This document shows positions 45,046 to 54,902 of a DNA stretch of 64,000 bases, piece by piece. The translations under genes were made by a program, and so were the position numbers. Below the pieces are notes generated by a model, which was not told the DNA's origin, did not search any database, and worked only from the letters and a program-made list of their open reading frames with translations. Numbering within the stretch: position 1 is the first letter of the stretch; the number at the start of each line of letters is the position of its first letter. Source of the DNA: Staphylotrichum longicolle (Eukaryota > Ascomycota > Sordariomycetes > Sordariales > Chaetomiaceae); assembly GCA_019096155.1 (NCBI GenBank), contig JAHCVI010000005.1, positions 1,126,468 through 1,190,467 on the forward strand. The letters are read 5' to 3'.

Positions 45046-46100
45046 CTACTCAGAATCGCTCTCCTCAGAGGTGTTGCAAACTACTTGACAGATTCGTGCA
45101 TTATGGCCAGGCTTCTTGCAGTTGCTATAGAGCCGAACACGTGGCTCACGCACGGTTATGCAACCACCACCCCCAGAAGTTTCCTCATAGTCCTGACCAC
45201 TAAGCCCCTGGTCAGCTATCAAAACCATTGCATCTTGTAAACTAAGTGATCCTCCATCCTGCAAACGTGTCCTTTTTGTCCTACGTCGCTTGCTTAGTCG
45301 CTCGTTTGCCATGCGAAGCTCCTTGGCCTCTACTCGGAGCAACACTATCTCGTGCGCCAATTTCGAGATACTCTTCGCCTGCAAGTCGATGATGTCAAAA
45401 ATGTGGGTAGGAGAGCTTCCTTAATGGTTTTCGATCTTGCGCTTGAGAGTGGTAGTGCTCTGATCGCTTCAAACGCATTGGATGGGGTCTTTAAGACCCA
45501 AGATGAGGCTGTCCCGGGACGCGAGTTTGGCGGAGATGGGGTAATTGGCTTTGGGTCGAGGCGAGAAATCACCGATTCGGAGTCGAAAGGGACAAGTCCA
45601 GTTGCTTTGAAGCCTACTCGTATATTATTTGCTGTAATAGAGGTGTGGAATGCCTCGACAAACGCGTCGAAGAAGTCTTGGTGATGTGGGTGATCTACAT
45701 CCGTATTATCTGCTCGATTTGCTTGCCGTACGAGACCTTGACGGGTCTAAAACACCCAACATCGAGAGGCTGAAGGAAATGGGATGAATGTGGAGGCCTG
45801 TAAAGTGGAATAATGTTATTGGCCTTTAAGAAATCTTCGAAGTCGACCGAGTAGTGGCTTTTATAGCCGTCGAGGATAAGTAGTCGATATACCCCTTTCG
45901 TACAACGCTTGGTAGACTAATCAAAGTATTTTAACTAGTCGAGACTAATCTCGTTTGTAGTCTAGCCATTCTCGCTCGTATGGACTCTCCATTTGGGCTG
46001 GAATCGGCTGTCCTATCGGGATTGGCGTCTTGTTTTGGATGTCAGCCCAGCGTTTGCAATCAAGATCCTTTGCGAGAGTCGCAGGAACAACGTTCGGGCT
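45046..46100 (-). mobile_element. Fot1/pogo-family DNA transposon relic
   Basis: The minus strand carries the end of a DDE transposase with stops. KRCTKGVYRLLILDGYKSHYS (the catalytic D of the LILDG motif), DFEDFLKANNIIPLYRPPHSS and HFLQPLDVGCFRPVK are followed by NIRVGFKATGLVPFDSESVIS. The C-terminal ORF (45046-45384) has a coiled helix KELRMANERLSKRRRTKRTR and a knuckle-like CKKPGHNARICQ, in which one expected Cys has become Tyr or Asn. Family: Fot1-like Tc1/mariner-pogo elements. Terminal inverted repeats were not located. It abuts the LINE end within six bases. Confidence 0.8.
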
Positions 46101-46149
46101 GGAGGAGCGCTCCCGGGCTTTACTTATGAACAATTCTCCCACCTCGCCG

Positions 46150-46581
46150 CGGGTGGTGACGGAAAAGAGGCTCCAAGCACGCCTTTGCCCGTGTCGCACT
46201 CATCGTCCATCCACACGCCATTGAATCTGACGGCCGTCTCAAGGCTCGGATCTATCGGCTCTACGACGAACAAGTTTCGGACAGGCTCCTGGCTGACATG
46301 GAGCCGTGGCTATGCGCAGACAAATTCGAGAACTTGCCGCAGAAGATACTTCAATATCTCTCCCATGCCGCTCTGGAGATTGAGGGTGGATCCAGGACTA
46401 TGAGCTGCTGGATGAACCTGTGTCGGACTCTTTAGCGGAAATTGGCTGTGGTTTCTGCTTTGTGGATGAGGATTACAACAGGGTGGAGCGCGGTGATGGG
46501 AACACATGGAAGAGGGTATATTATGACTACGAGGACGGTGTGGAGCGCAGTGAAGAGACTTGGAGGGCGGGGTATAGATGA
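46150..46581 (+). pseudogene. Conserved fungal protein of unknown function, frameshifted
   Basis: One plus frame reads KHAFARVALIVHPHAIESDG, RLKARIYRLYDEQVSD, LADMEPWLCADKFENLP and KILQYLSHAALEI. After a frameshift near 46390 it resumes as QDYELLDEPVSDSLAEIGCG, FCFVDEDYNRVERGDG and KRVYYDYEDGVERSEE to a stop at 46581. The amino-acid order looks strongly coding, but I cannot name the family. No start or upstream exon is seen; Fot1 sequence lies directly before it. Confidence 0.5.
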
Positions 46582-46739
46582 GCTCTGAGCGGACAAAAGC
46601 GAGGTGAGGCGGCTGGGATCTCATCCCTCCGGGTTGGGGGAAATCTTTTCGTTATCAAGGGCCGGAGAGTGGGTTAGCCTCTGGAATCGGCTACAGGACC
46701 CGAGCACAGCCCCAACACTTAGTGGTGTCCATACGCCAC

Positions 46740-46925
46740 CAACGTCGAGCCTCTTGTTGCCCGACGATGCCCGTCATGATGCGCGCCTGGCCGACTGTGA
46801 TATTATCGTAGATTCAGGTCTCGTCGATATCTGGCGCTGTACTGCCGGGCTTCGTACCGCGGTTTTGATCAACAACACGGAGAGTTTCCAACTCAGAAGG
46901 ATCCAGTAGAACCGTCCCTGTATGA
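46740..46925 (+). repeat. Dispersed direct repeat R2, copy B
   Basis: Partner of 37880-38070. In this copy the plus frame is open through the repeat (DARLADCDIIVDSGLVDIWR), whereas copy A has stops. Confidence 0.75.
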
Positions 46926-47048
46926 ATTTCAAAACGGGTGTGTGGAATTTCAGTCCTCTTCTTGAAAGCCTGTGCTTGCTTGCTGCGTTGGGTAAATCAC
47001 ATAATGAATAATGGCGGAGACAAGGGGATGATTGTTGCACTGAGATCA

Positions 47049-47964
47049 TCAGACTTGTAGCACGAGATTGCCCTTGATCTTGACCAAGTCCGCCTCTGAG
47101 AACCCAAGAGACCTGACGTAGCCCTCGAACCCCTCATACTCGCTCCCCACGGCCCTGATAAATGCCTCCCAGCAGCTGATTCTCAGTCTGCATATGTTAT
47201 AGAACCCAGGTACGTCGGGGCTCGTAGCCATGAATCCCTTTAGCAAAAGGCTTAGCAGCTGCTCCCTAACCGGCTCGATCCCAATCTGCGACAAGACAAA
47301 GTCAAGCGCAACCGCCTCTGGGCTCGCACCCGCTAGACTCAGCAGCAACCCTGCTACAACGCCTGTCCGATCACGTCCAGCTATCACATGTACACATTAG
47401 CCAAAATCCTAAAGCTCCAATGTAAAGATGAGGGCAGTGAAACTCACCAGTACAGTGAAATAAAAACCCTTCCTCCCCCTTTCCATCCCTTACTTGCTCT
47501 AATATAGCCCGAATTGCCCCCTGATAAACCTTCAACACATCCAAATACATCCGCACAAACCCTTGCTCCCCATCCCCCTCTACAAAATCTTCTAATCCTA
47601 CAACCGCACCGCCCTCCCCAGGCCTTACCCACACTCTCTCCACACCATCAATCTCCGGATCAGGCTGCCGCTCATGCTCCTTCACCGAGCGTAGGTCAAA
47701 GATCTTTTTGATCCGCAGCGTATTGGCAAGCGCCGCTTTCCCGCTCACTGAGAGGCCGGCCAGGAACCCACCCGAGCGGTAGATAAGGCCGGGGCGGATG
47801 GGCGACCCGGTAAGGAGGCCCAGGTCGCGGGTGTTGAAGGTGCCGGGGACGTGGACAAAAGGGGGTTGGGAGAGGGCCGCAAGCAGGGACGAGGGTGGGA
47901 CGGGTTGTTGGTAGACGTCTGTTTGGGCGAGTGTGAGAAGGTCTGCTTCGGTGGGAGTGACCAT
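47049..47964 (-). CDS. Tyrosine phosphatase, Y_phosphatase3 family
   Basis: Exons 47448-47964 and 47049-47380 give 282 residues. The 67-base intron (GTGAGT, GATAG) splits the signature loop: exon 1 ends FLFHCT and exon 2 starts AGRDRTGVVAGLLL, giving HCTAGRDRTG, a complete C-x5-R catalytic P-loop. Earlier blocks are typical of this family of bacterial-like and fungal Tyr/Ser or phosphoinositide phosphatases: PGTFNTRDLG, RPGLIYRSGGFLAGLS and KIFDLRSVKEHERQPDPEIDG. The C-terminal helical part includes FVLSQIGIEPVREQLL and GFEGYVRSLGFSEADLVKIKG. There is no signal peptide, so it is probably cytosolic. The substrate is not predictable. The gene is intact. Confidence 0.9.
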
Positions 47965-49500
47965 TTTTTGGCGGTGGACAGCTGGTTTCGAGGTTATGTG
48001 GGCAGGGTTGGTATTGTTGAAGTAATCGTGAGTAGCGTCGGAGAGTTTAAGGTGGTGTGAGCGTCATGGTTGCTAGATTCGGAGATGGTAGGTTCCTATG
48101 TATGAAGGAGGGGCATTTCATGCAGAGTTATATTTAGAAAAGCGTTGAGAATCAGTTAACGCAGCAGAAGGTTTAGCAACGGGAAGTAATCGACCCGAGG
48201 TCCGAGAGACAGATTACGGGTTCCGTGCCCCACAGGTTGCGTGGACCTTGCTTCCCTTGGTCACTGGATAATTCGTGTCATCCGGTACGCCAACAACACG
48301 CTGCTCCGTTTCGATGGAAGAACCTTGTGCACGAGGTATACGTTCTCGACCAACACAGGCTAAGCAGCGCTCCCCAGCTTCGGAGAGCACAGGCGCGAGG
48401 TGGAGTTGCCTAGCGCCTGGCAAGACATCCGACGCGGCACGGGGGCGCACCGACCTGGATCAAATGTGGGTCTTGTCACCAACGCCTGCTCGACTGCATC
48501 CATCGGGATGCTTTCCAGCCGCATGCACCACATCGTGAACAAAGCAAACCCTGCCATTCTTGCAAGTCGAGCGTGGGAGCCGTGGATTCTGAAGCTGAGG
48601 GCCCGCTGGCTTGGAACGCTGGACTTGTGATTGGGAAAAAAAGGGATGAGAGTCCAAGGAGCGATTCCAACTGAAGTATCGAAAAGCGTCCCAATGGAGT
48701 GAGTCATTCTCTCGCCGAGCGCAATTCATTGTGAACACAAGAGGAAAGACTAACCTCAGATCAGTGGTAAATGATGTCAATAAGAACTGCGACAGTGGCG
48801 GAAAAGTAAATAATATAAAGCAGACTTAGGCGCCCTCTTGACACATCTTCGCGGATCTACGGTTGGCAAAGCCGACACAACACAAGCGCTTTCTCTGCAG
48901 TCAGGGGAGTTGTAAGCTACCAACGATTTGATTCGCCACAATGCGGTCTGTTATCTAGGGTAGTCCATCTCAGCTGCTTGGTGTTCGTCTGTTGTTGTCA
49001 CGGGTTGAGCCCTGCCCCTAAGCGTTCCCGTGCCAACGGCGCCATAGCGATCCCATCGCAACCCCATCACACTTGACTTATAGGAAACAATAGAAGGAAG
49101 GCATCAAATTTATACCCCTCGGAAATCACTGGACTCAGAGGGGATACTTGTGGGTCTATCAGAACCTCCTGAAGAGATTTGGGCCAACGTTACAGGATTT
49201 AAGGTACGTAGGCATCCAGCTCCCTCTCCAGTCCTGAGTTGCTTCACCCTAATGCTCCTTGATCTCTCCTTACCCGTTCTCTCAACGGTTCTGACTTGTA
49301 AACGGAAAGAAACGGATATCAGGTTACCCTTGAGGGTATCTCCATAGACAAATATGAGTCCACTGTCTTCCTCATTATACCCGATCACCCAGTTCTTGAA
49401 ACACAAATGAAATCATATCCGTTCCAGCCTTCACCTTCGTGCAACTACATCCATTCCTCCGCATTCCACGCTCAAATACCTCTGATGGATCCGCACAGGC
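47965..49500. other. Intergenic, nothing supported
   Basis: About 1.5 kb. A minus ORF around 48460-48700 has coding-like order but no motif or splice support. Confidence 0.4.
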
Positions 49501-50315
49501 TCATACAAGTGTAGGTTGTCCAGTTCCCGGAGCCGTTTCAGGAGGAGGAGCAGGACCGCCAACCTGCGAGGCTGGTACAGACGTGCTGAAATCGAGGCAA
49601 ACATGGAAGTCAGTGGCGGAGATCGAAAGACAAAGAATGAGTTTAAGTCGTCACTTACCCAGTCTTTTCCATCATCTCCCTGTTCTTGTTCTCTTTCCGG
49701 TAGCTGGCCACGACGAATGCGCCCTGTTGGAGAGGGTGGTTAGCCGAGCGCGGTCGAGCCATCAAAGCCGTCCTACCCTAAAGCGACTTACCAGAATGGC
49801 GCTAACGAAGTACGAAAACATGGCCATGAAAGAAAAGGCCAGAACCGTCCGCCACTGGCTGCATCCGGCATATCCAATGTCGGCAGGCCCAGTGACGATG
49901 ACGGTCGGCCGCCGCCACCATCCTCCCCAGTAATATCCCCAATAGTCCCAATACCACGTCGCGCTGCATGTGTTCCCGCCGGTGCGCTGAAAAAGAAAGT
50001 CAGCCGGTACTCGTGGAGCGATGAAAATCAGGAACGTACAGTGATTAGGAGGCAGAAGGCGACAAGCCACATGATCCAGAGGATGAAATCGCCAGGGAAC
50101 GCGATGAAGGCGTAGAGGAAGGGAGCAATAAAGACGATGGAGAAGACGGTGCTGATGGACGCGGTCACGACTCCGTAGACGATCCGGCCATCGCGCGAGA
50201 CCCCGGCGTCCGAGAGGCGGTGCAGGAATGAGCCGAGAATGCCGAGCACGATGACGGAGCAGATGAGCTCCCAGATGCGCAGGCCAACCAGCGCGACTTT
50301 TGATCCGGCGCCCAT
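49501..50315 (-). CDS. MARVEL-like four-helix membrane protein
   Basis: Exons 50040-50315, 49792-49986, 49659-49723 and 49501-49585 give 206 residues. All introns (53, 68 and 73 bases) are GT-AG with matching phases. Four hydrophobic helices fit a MARVEL-type topology: WELICSVIVLGILG, YGVVTASISTVFSIVFIAPF, FILWIMWLVAFCLLIT and, after the extracellular NTCSATWYWDYWGYYWGGWW loop, VLAFSFMAMFSYFVSAILG. The cytoplasmic tail is short and Pro/Ala-rich (GGPAPPPETAPG). Such proteins sit at the plasma membrane or in vesicles and may organise membrane domains; the role here is inferred from topology only. Confidence 0.8.
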
Positions 50316-51055
50316 GATGGCTATATGGTGTATATGGTGGTGGTAAAGTTTGGGTAAGTTTGGGTATCGCTGGATGGCCTCGTCGAGGCCGCGCTGACTT
50401 ATAAGGTTGGTGGTTTGGAGACCTGGGAAAAGGTAGGAGGTTCAGCACGGCGAGTTATTATCGTGCTGCTTGAGACTTCTTGCTTCGTTCCCCCGCGGCC
50501 GTCGCCAGCAATCTCGCCCTTGTCTTCGCTTTCCAAAGCAGCGGACGATTTGGGAACACGAACAATGGGAGTGCCACATCCCAGAAATAGTCCGAAGTCA
50601 TGGCCCGTAGAACCATCCGATACGCGACCGCATTACATCACACCAGTACCCGCGTGATTGTAACTGTCCAGCTCCCTCATCTATAACTAGCGCCGCAAGC
50701 GGACCACATGCAGTCGTGACGCCGGATCAGACCAGATCCTTCGGTGGCAAAGAGCTCCCCCCGTATCTTCGCGGACAAGTCAATTTCGACCTTGCAAAAT
50801 CATGCACGATCGAGGCTCCACTTCATCTGCGCAATGCATCTCCTCTTGCGCTTATAGAATGGCCCTCTTGTACGAACATCGCATGAAGCACACATGAATG
50901 TCTGCTTTGTTCGCTAGCAATTTGGTATACGGAGGTGCACATCACGCCAACCATCCCTAAACTTAACCTCAAATTCACACTCAGAGGGATAGTTGACGGA
51001 AAGGACGGACCCAGCCAGGCGTCAAGGTAGAGTGGGGCGGGTTGGTTGGGAGGGG
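50316..51055. other. Intergenic, nothing supported
   Basis: Promoter side of the membrane-protein gene. It contains the weak match to 32622-32710 at 50569-50650. Confidence 0.4.
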
Positions 51056-51648
51056 GGATATCACTCCAGGTAACAAAAAACGAACTGGTTAATGTCCCCT
51101 GCTGTCCGGCATGAGTTGATAGGCCAAACTGGACTGACCGGTTCAAGGGTAAGGTGGGGGCTGTGCGGTATCATCCCAATCTCTCACCGCCAGCCTTGAT
51201 GTGCAGCATCAAATCGCCGCCAGAATAGGGCAGGCAGCATGGCTGCATCAGGGGGCACGCCATGAACTGCGATCTGCGCCTTGCCAAGACACCGCGCTGA
51301 TCGGTGATCGATCGCGACTGGTGCTCCTTGGGAACCGTTGGGGTAAACACGGGGTCAGCGATTGGCCGAGAGGTACACCGCAAGGGTGCCCCACTAGCTA
51401 GCGGCGCAGGGTATATACATAGCATCTTCAGAGATGCAGGGAGGTTCGGGTCACCATGACAACAATACTACCATTTCACGCAACGCTAGGTTGCATCCAT
51501 TTGCTTACCACGCTAGGAGCGGCAGAGTTATGCAAGGGCAGCGGAACAGAGGAAGCGAGCTCGTGGTGAACTGGTTGATTGCGCTTGGTGGTGTGTTGTC
51601 TCCACAGCTGCCTCGGCACGCCATACAACGGGGTCTCCAGGCGTAACA
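51056..51648 (+). repeat. Dispersed repeat R1, copy B
   Basis: Inverted relative to copy A at 26055-26598, with the two copies about 24.5 kb apart. It differs by substitutions and has extra bases around 51405-51480. Confidence 0.8.
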
Positions 51649-52129
51649 TACGGATGCTGCCCCCTCAAGCACCAGCAAAGTACAGATGGACATCCAAGCA
51701 TGGCGGCAGGAATCATCAGGGTCGCAAGACCCTGCCGTCCTGGCTTGTGGTTGCGGACCGCCGCCCCGGGTTGAGTGGAGCATCGAGAGCTCTTGGCTCC
51801 CGCCGCGGCGGGTCCTGGGCCGAGATGAAAACCTACATAACTGTTGCCGTCGGACGACGAGAGGATAGCCAGGAGCTGTTTTGATATCAACGTGCACTTA
51901 CCACCCAATCAACGGGCCGGATGCCGAGTTCTCTATCCTCATTTGACATCCGCTGTCCGACATCTCAGCCCACCATGACAGTCTCGATTACGCCCACGGA
52001 CTCCCAACCGCCTTCCTCCCATGCCGCGCAGGAAATCGTGCTACCATTGTCATCCGCAGAAAGTCCGCTGTGTCACCAGAGTGCAGGACGGCGCCGTGAC
52101 TCTCGGAGGCGATGCCGAAGAAAGCGAAT

Positions 52130-52260
52130 CAAGCCTGGCTGGACACGTTGTCGCCTCGATTATGCTGGTCAGCGTGTCGGGATGATCGGCCCCGAGCTTC
52201 GTCTTTTTCGTTTCAATCACCTGCATCTCCAGCTTCTCATTACTGAAATCTGCGCATTCC
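52130..52260 (-). pseudogene. TPR (kinesin-light-chain type) fragment
   Basis: The minus strand reads EKLEMQVIETKKTKLGADH then PDTLTSI, the hallmark of the fungal TPR repeat (ETRKTKLGADHPDTLTSM) found at the end of NLR-like proteins. About one repeat survives, next to the RGS gene. Confidence 0.7.
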
Positions 52261-52312
52261 TCTCCTAATACTGTAGCACTGTATCTACTTTGTCAAGGTT
52301 CCCAGGTTATGG

Positions 52313-52900
52313 TCAGGATGCCTTTTTCCACCTTCCCAATCCCAGTCCCGACAGACCTCGTAATGCCCACCGGAGCCTCAACATCCTTGCTTCGTTCCAC
52401 CACAACCACCACCCAAATTTGCGGCGGTCCCACCGACCAGTGTCTCCTGCCTCGCGCGGCTTTGGCGGAATCGGGGAGATGAGGAAGGAAACCATCACGG
52501 AGTTCTCTATGAGGTCGTAGACGAGGCTGACAGCAGAATCCAGCATCAGCGGATGGGGGGGATTGTCGGATTGACGAGTGGCAAGCAAGCGAGTTTTGAC
52601 GTCAAACGGGAGGTTAACCTCGCGCTTCCCATTCGGGGCGATATAAGCATCGATTAGGTCTACCCAGAGGCTGCGAAGGTGCTCGTGTTCCGGCGTCAAC
52701 GTAGATCGGCTTGGCGTGGTGCATGCCACTTGCTCGTAGCACTCGCGGTATATTGACGAGTATTGAATGAATTCCAACGTCTCTAGACAGTAGTTGGCCA
52801 CGAGGTGGTCGGCGAACTTGTCCAGCGTCCATGGGGGAGGGGCCGTATCCGAGAGGATGCTGGCCAACGTAGGAAGCCTTTGGCAGTGAGGAGAATGCAT
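52313..52900 (-). CDS. RGS-domain protein (regulator of G-protein signalling)
   Basis: From the ATG at 52900 the minus-strand ORF gives 195 residues. It opens with LPTLASILSDTAPPPWTLDKF and continues FADHLVANYCLETLEFIQY, LWVDLIDAYIAPNGKREVNL and SAVSLVYDLIENSVMVSFL. These are the alpha helices of a fungal RGS box that accelerates GTP hydrolysis on G-alpha. A Trp/Arg-rich tail follows (WDRRKFGWWLWWNEARMLRLR). The frame is open for 76 more codons upstream, but that part lacks similarity, and an upstream intron is possible. The partners are not visible here; the PTH11-like and CFEM receptors of the window are candidate pathway members by function only. Confidence 0.75.
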   Translation of the reverse strand: MHSPHCQRLPTLASILSDTAPPPWTLDKFADHLVANYCLETLEFIQYSSIYRECYEQVACTTPSRSTLTPEHEHLRSLWVDLIDAYIAPNGKREVNLPFDVKTRLLATRQSDNPPHPLMLDSAVSLVYDLIENSVMVSFLISPIPPKPREAGDTGRWDRRKFGWWLWWNEARMLRLRWALRGLSGLGLGRWKKAS

Positions 52901-53454
52901 GACACAACAGATAGAGGAGAAACGAACCACTGAGACCCAGAAGCAGGTGGTAGTGACTGCGATCTGTTTTGAGGGTTGCTGGATAATGGGATATCTAGCA
53001 GCAACTTTCCAGACACGTCTCATTGGGGCAAGCAACATCTCTAAATGGCCCCTGAGTTCCCGAGCATCTGTTCCGGGCAAGAATTTCTCTGAGTTACCAG
53101 TACTTAGTGAGTATAGACGTAATGCCAAGACGGCACTTTGCTGGTGGGGTTCGTCGCGCCAATACTCTGCGCCGACTCATGGTGCCTGTCGAGCTTGGGC
53201 AACGTTGAATCGCGCAGGGATAGAGGGTGCCTTGTCTCTCCGGTTTTCACTGTTCCTCATGGCGGCATATTCCGTGCTGAGTGCCAGTCGAGTGGGAAAC
53301 AGCAGCAAGTGGATTGTCGTTGTGGCATGTCCTTGCCACGGGTGGTTATTGTCATAGGTACGGCTCACCTGGACCACGAACTCTCCCTTCGACCCCGCTT
53401 ACAGACTGTTGATCTCAGAGGTACTCGAACCCGACTGTTTGGGCCAATATTATA
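52901..53454. other. Intergenic, nothing supported
   Basis: Upstream region of the RGS gene. Short ORFs only. Confidence 0.4.
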
Positions 53455-53599
53455 AAAGCCTCGACATCCGATCGCGGACAAAGCCGAGCCGCACGATCGC
53501 GGTGAGCTCCACGATGGCGAGAGCGGGGCCCCGTGTCTCTGGGTTCACATAGTTCGGCTTTGGCCAAGTGGCCAGGATCTCGGGAGGCGGCGACCTCAT
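53455..53599 (-). pseudogene. PTH11-like protein, N-terminal stub
   Basis: From the ATG at 53599 the minus strand reads MRSPPPEILATWPKPNYVN then PETRGPALAIVELTAIVRLGF, the conserved start of a PTH11-like rhodopsin-domain subfamily up to helix 1. It then departs from the family and ends at a stop. The helices are missing, so this is a 5' fragment. Confidence 0.7.
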
Positions 53600-53905
53600 G
53601 TTGGCACGGAGTTGAGGGGTGGCTTTGAGGTAGGAGGGTTTAGAGACCTTGGGGTGAGCGGAGGCCTCGAGAATCAGGGACGAATCTTAACGGCGTCTTG
53701 ACCGCACCAACCGCGAAAACGTTCCGCCAAAATTGCTGTTGGTTGCTGGATTTTAGCCTTCCAGGTTTGCACACCACCTGGCTGTGCTCGGGGCGATGGT
53801 GTGGAATCGTGGATCGAGATGGAGGAGGGGATAAAACTGGAATCCGGGGTAAAATGGGATAGATATACAAACACTGTTTTCGTACACACTGTGTTCGTAT
53901 CCGTT

Positions 53906-54902
53906 TCAAACACCGGCGCTTCCAAGTCCCAGGTCGCTAAGTTGTGGTTGATCCTCCATGCTCCTGCCAGTGTGCTGGCGGCGCCGGCTCCGCAGTGGCG
54001 CGACCTGGGCGCAGGCCCAGCTCCGCAGTGGCACAGGCCCGGCTCCGCAGTGGCGTGACCTCGGTGCAGGGCGCAATGGGTGCGAGAGATCCGTGCGCAC
54101 CCAAACTGCTGGGGGTGCGCTGGGATGGAGGACTGGCATCCATGTAGGAGCCACGCCTGGCTCGGGTGATTTTATAATGAGGACGTTGCTAGACGCGGGT
54201 CCGTCGCGTTTTTCACCCTCTTGCTCCCACCTCAGAAAGAGCCGCTCGGCCTCCAGGTATTTCTCCCTTGCTCGCAGCGCTCTCCGCTCGCCACGGAGGA
54301 CCTTGAAATCGGCCGATGCGACGAGCCTCCGCCAAACCTCAATGACACTGTAGGCGGAATTGAGCGTGCGGATCATGGCGCGCTCCTCTGGCCCTAGCAC
54401 GACACGTTCCTTCTCGGAGTTGACCACGTATTGGTGCAAAAACGCCTGGACTGGTGCCTGAACAAATGCGCTCGATGGATTCCGAGCAAAGTCTACCCAG
54501 AAGCGGTAGGGGTCAATTTTGCCACAACTTCACTCGGTTAGCACTAGTTTCGGGCTCAATGGCGAGTCACACACCTCTGGGAAATGCCATGGCTATCGAT
54601 TCCACCCTCTTCTTTTCGGGTAACTCCACAGAAACTATAATGAAACAAGTGACACATCAGTACAATTGTCCTAGGCGTGATGTCGAGATTTGGATTGCAT
54701 TGGGAAAGCCTGGGCGGGCCGGGGGGAAGACAAACTTGGTCCAGGCAATCCATACTCGATTGCGCTCAGCTTGTGTCCCTGGAGCAACGAACGGCTGTTC
54801 GTTGCCCTCCTCCTCTATCGCGGAGTTCAAGTAATCCTGGAGGAGTGCATTGATGCTGTCCCCGTCCGCCTCCGAGATGCGCAACTGTTGTTGTACCGTC
54901 AT
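53906..54902 (-). CDS. Unrecognised multi-exon gene or relic
   Basis: Three minus-strand stretches look like one protein. From ATG-like position 54902: ISEADGDSINALLQDYLNS, EQPFVAPGTQAERNRVWIAW, TKFV. From about 54512: DPYRFWVDFARNPSSAFVQA then FLHQYVVNSEKERVVLGPEE. Last: NSAYSVIEVWRRLVASADFK, LRARE-type basic helices, ending in a tail encoded by GC-rich tandem repeats. Introns between 54740 and 54520 could not be fixed. The layout is helical, without membrane segments. I do not recognise the family. Confidence 0.4.
53978..54068 (+). repeat. GCTCCGCAGTGGC tandem repeats
   Basis: The word GCTCCGCAGTGGC occurs three times at 20-33 base spacing, each followed by GCGACC-, ACAGGC- or GTGACC-like sequence. 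Confidence 0.7.

Noticed and set aside
53906..54902. Starship captain (DUF3435 tyrosine recombinase) or FluG-domain gene
   Set aside because: Some helical patterns are reminiscent, but I see no Arg-His-Arg-Tyr catalytic set and no large cargo boundaries.
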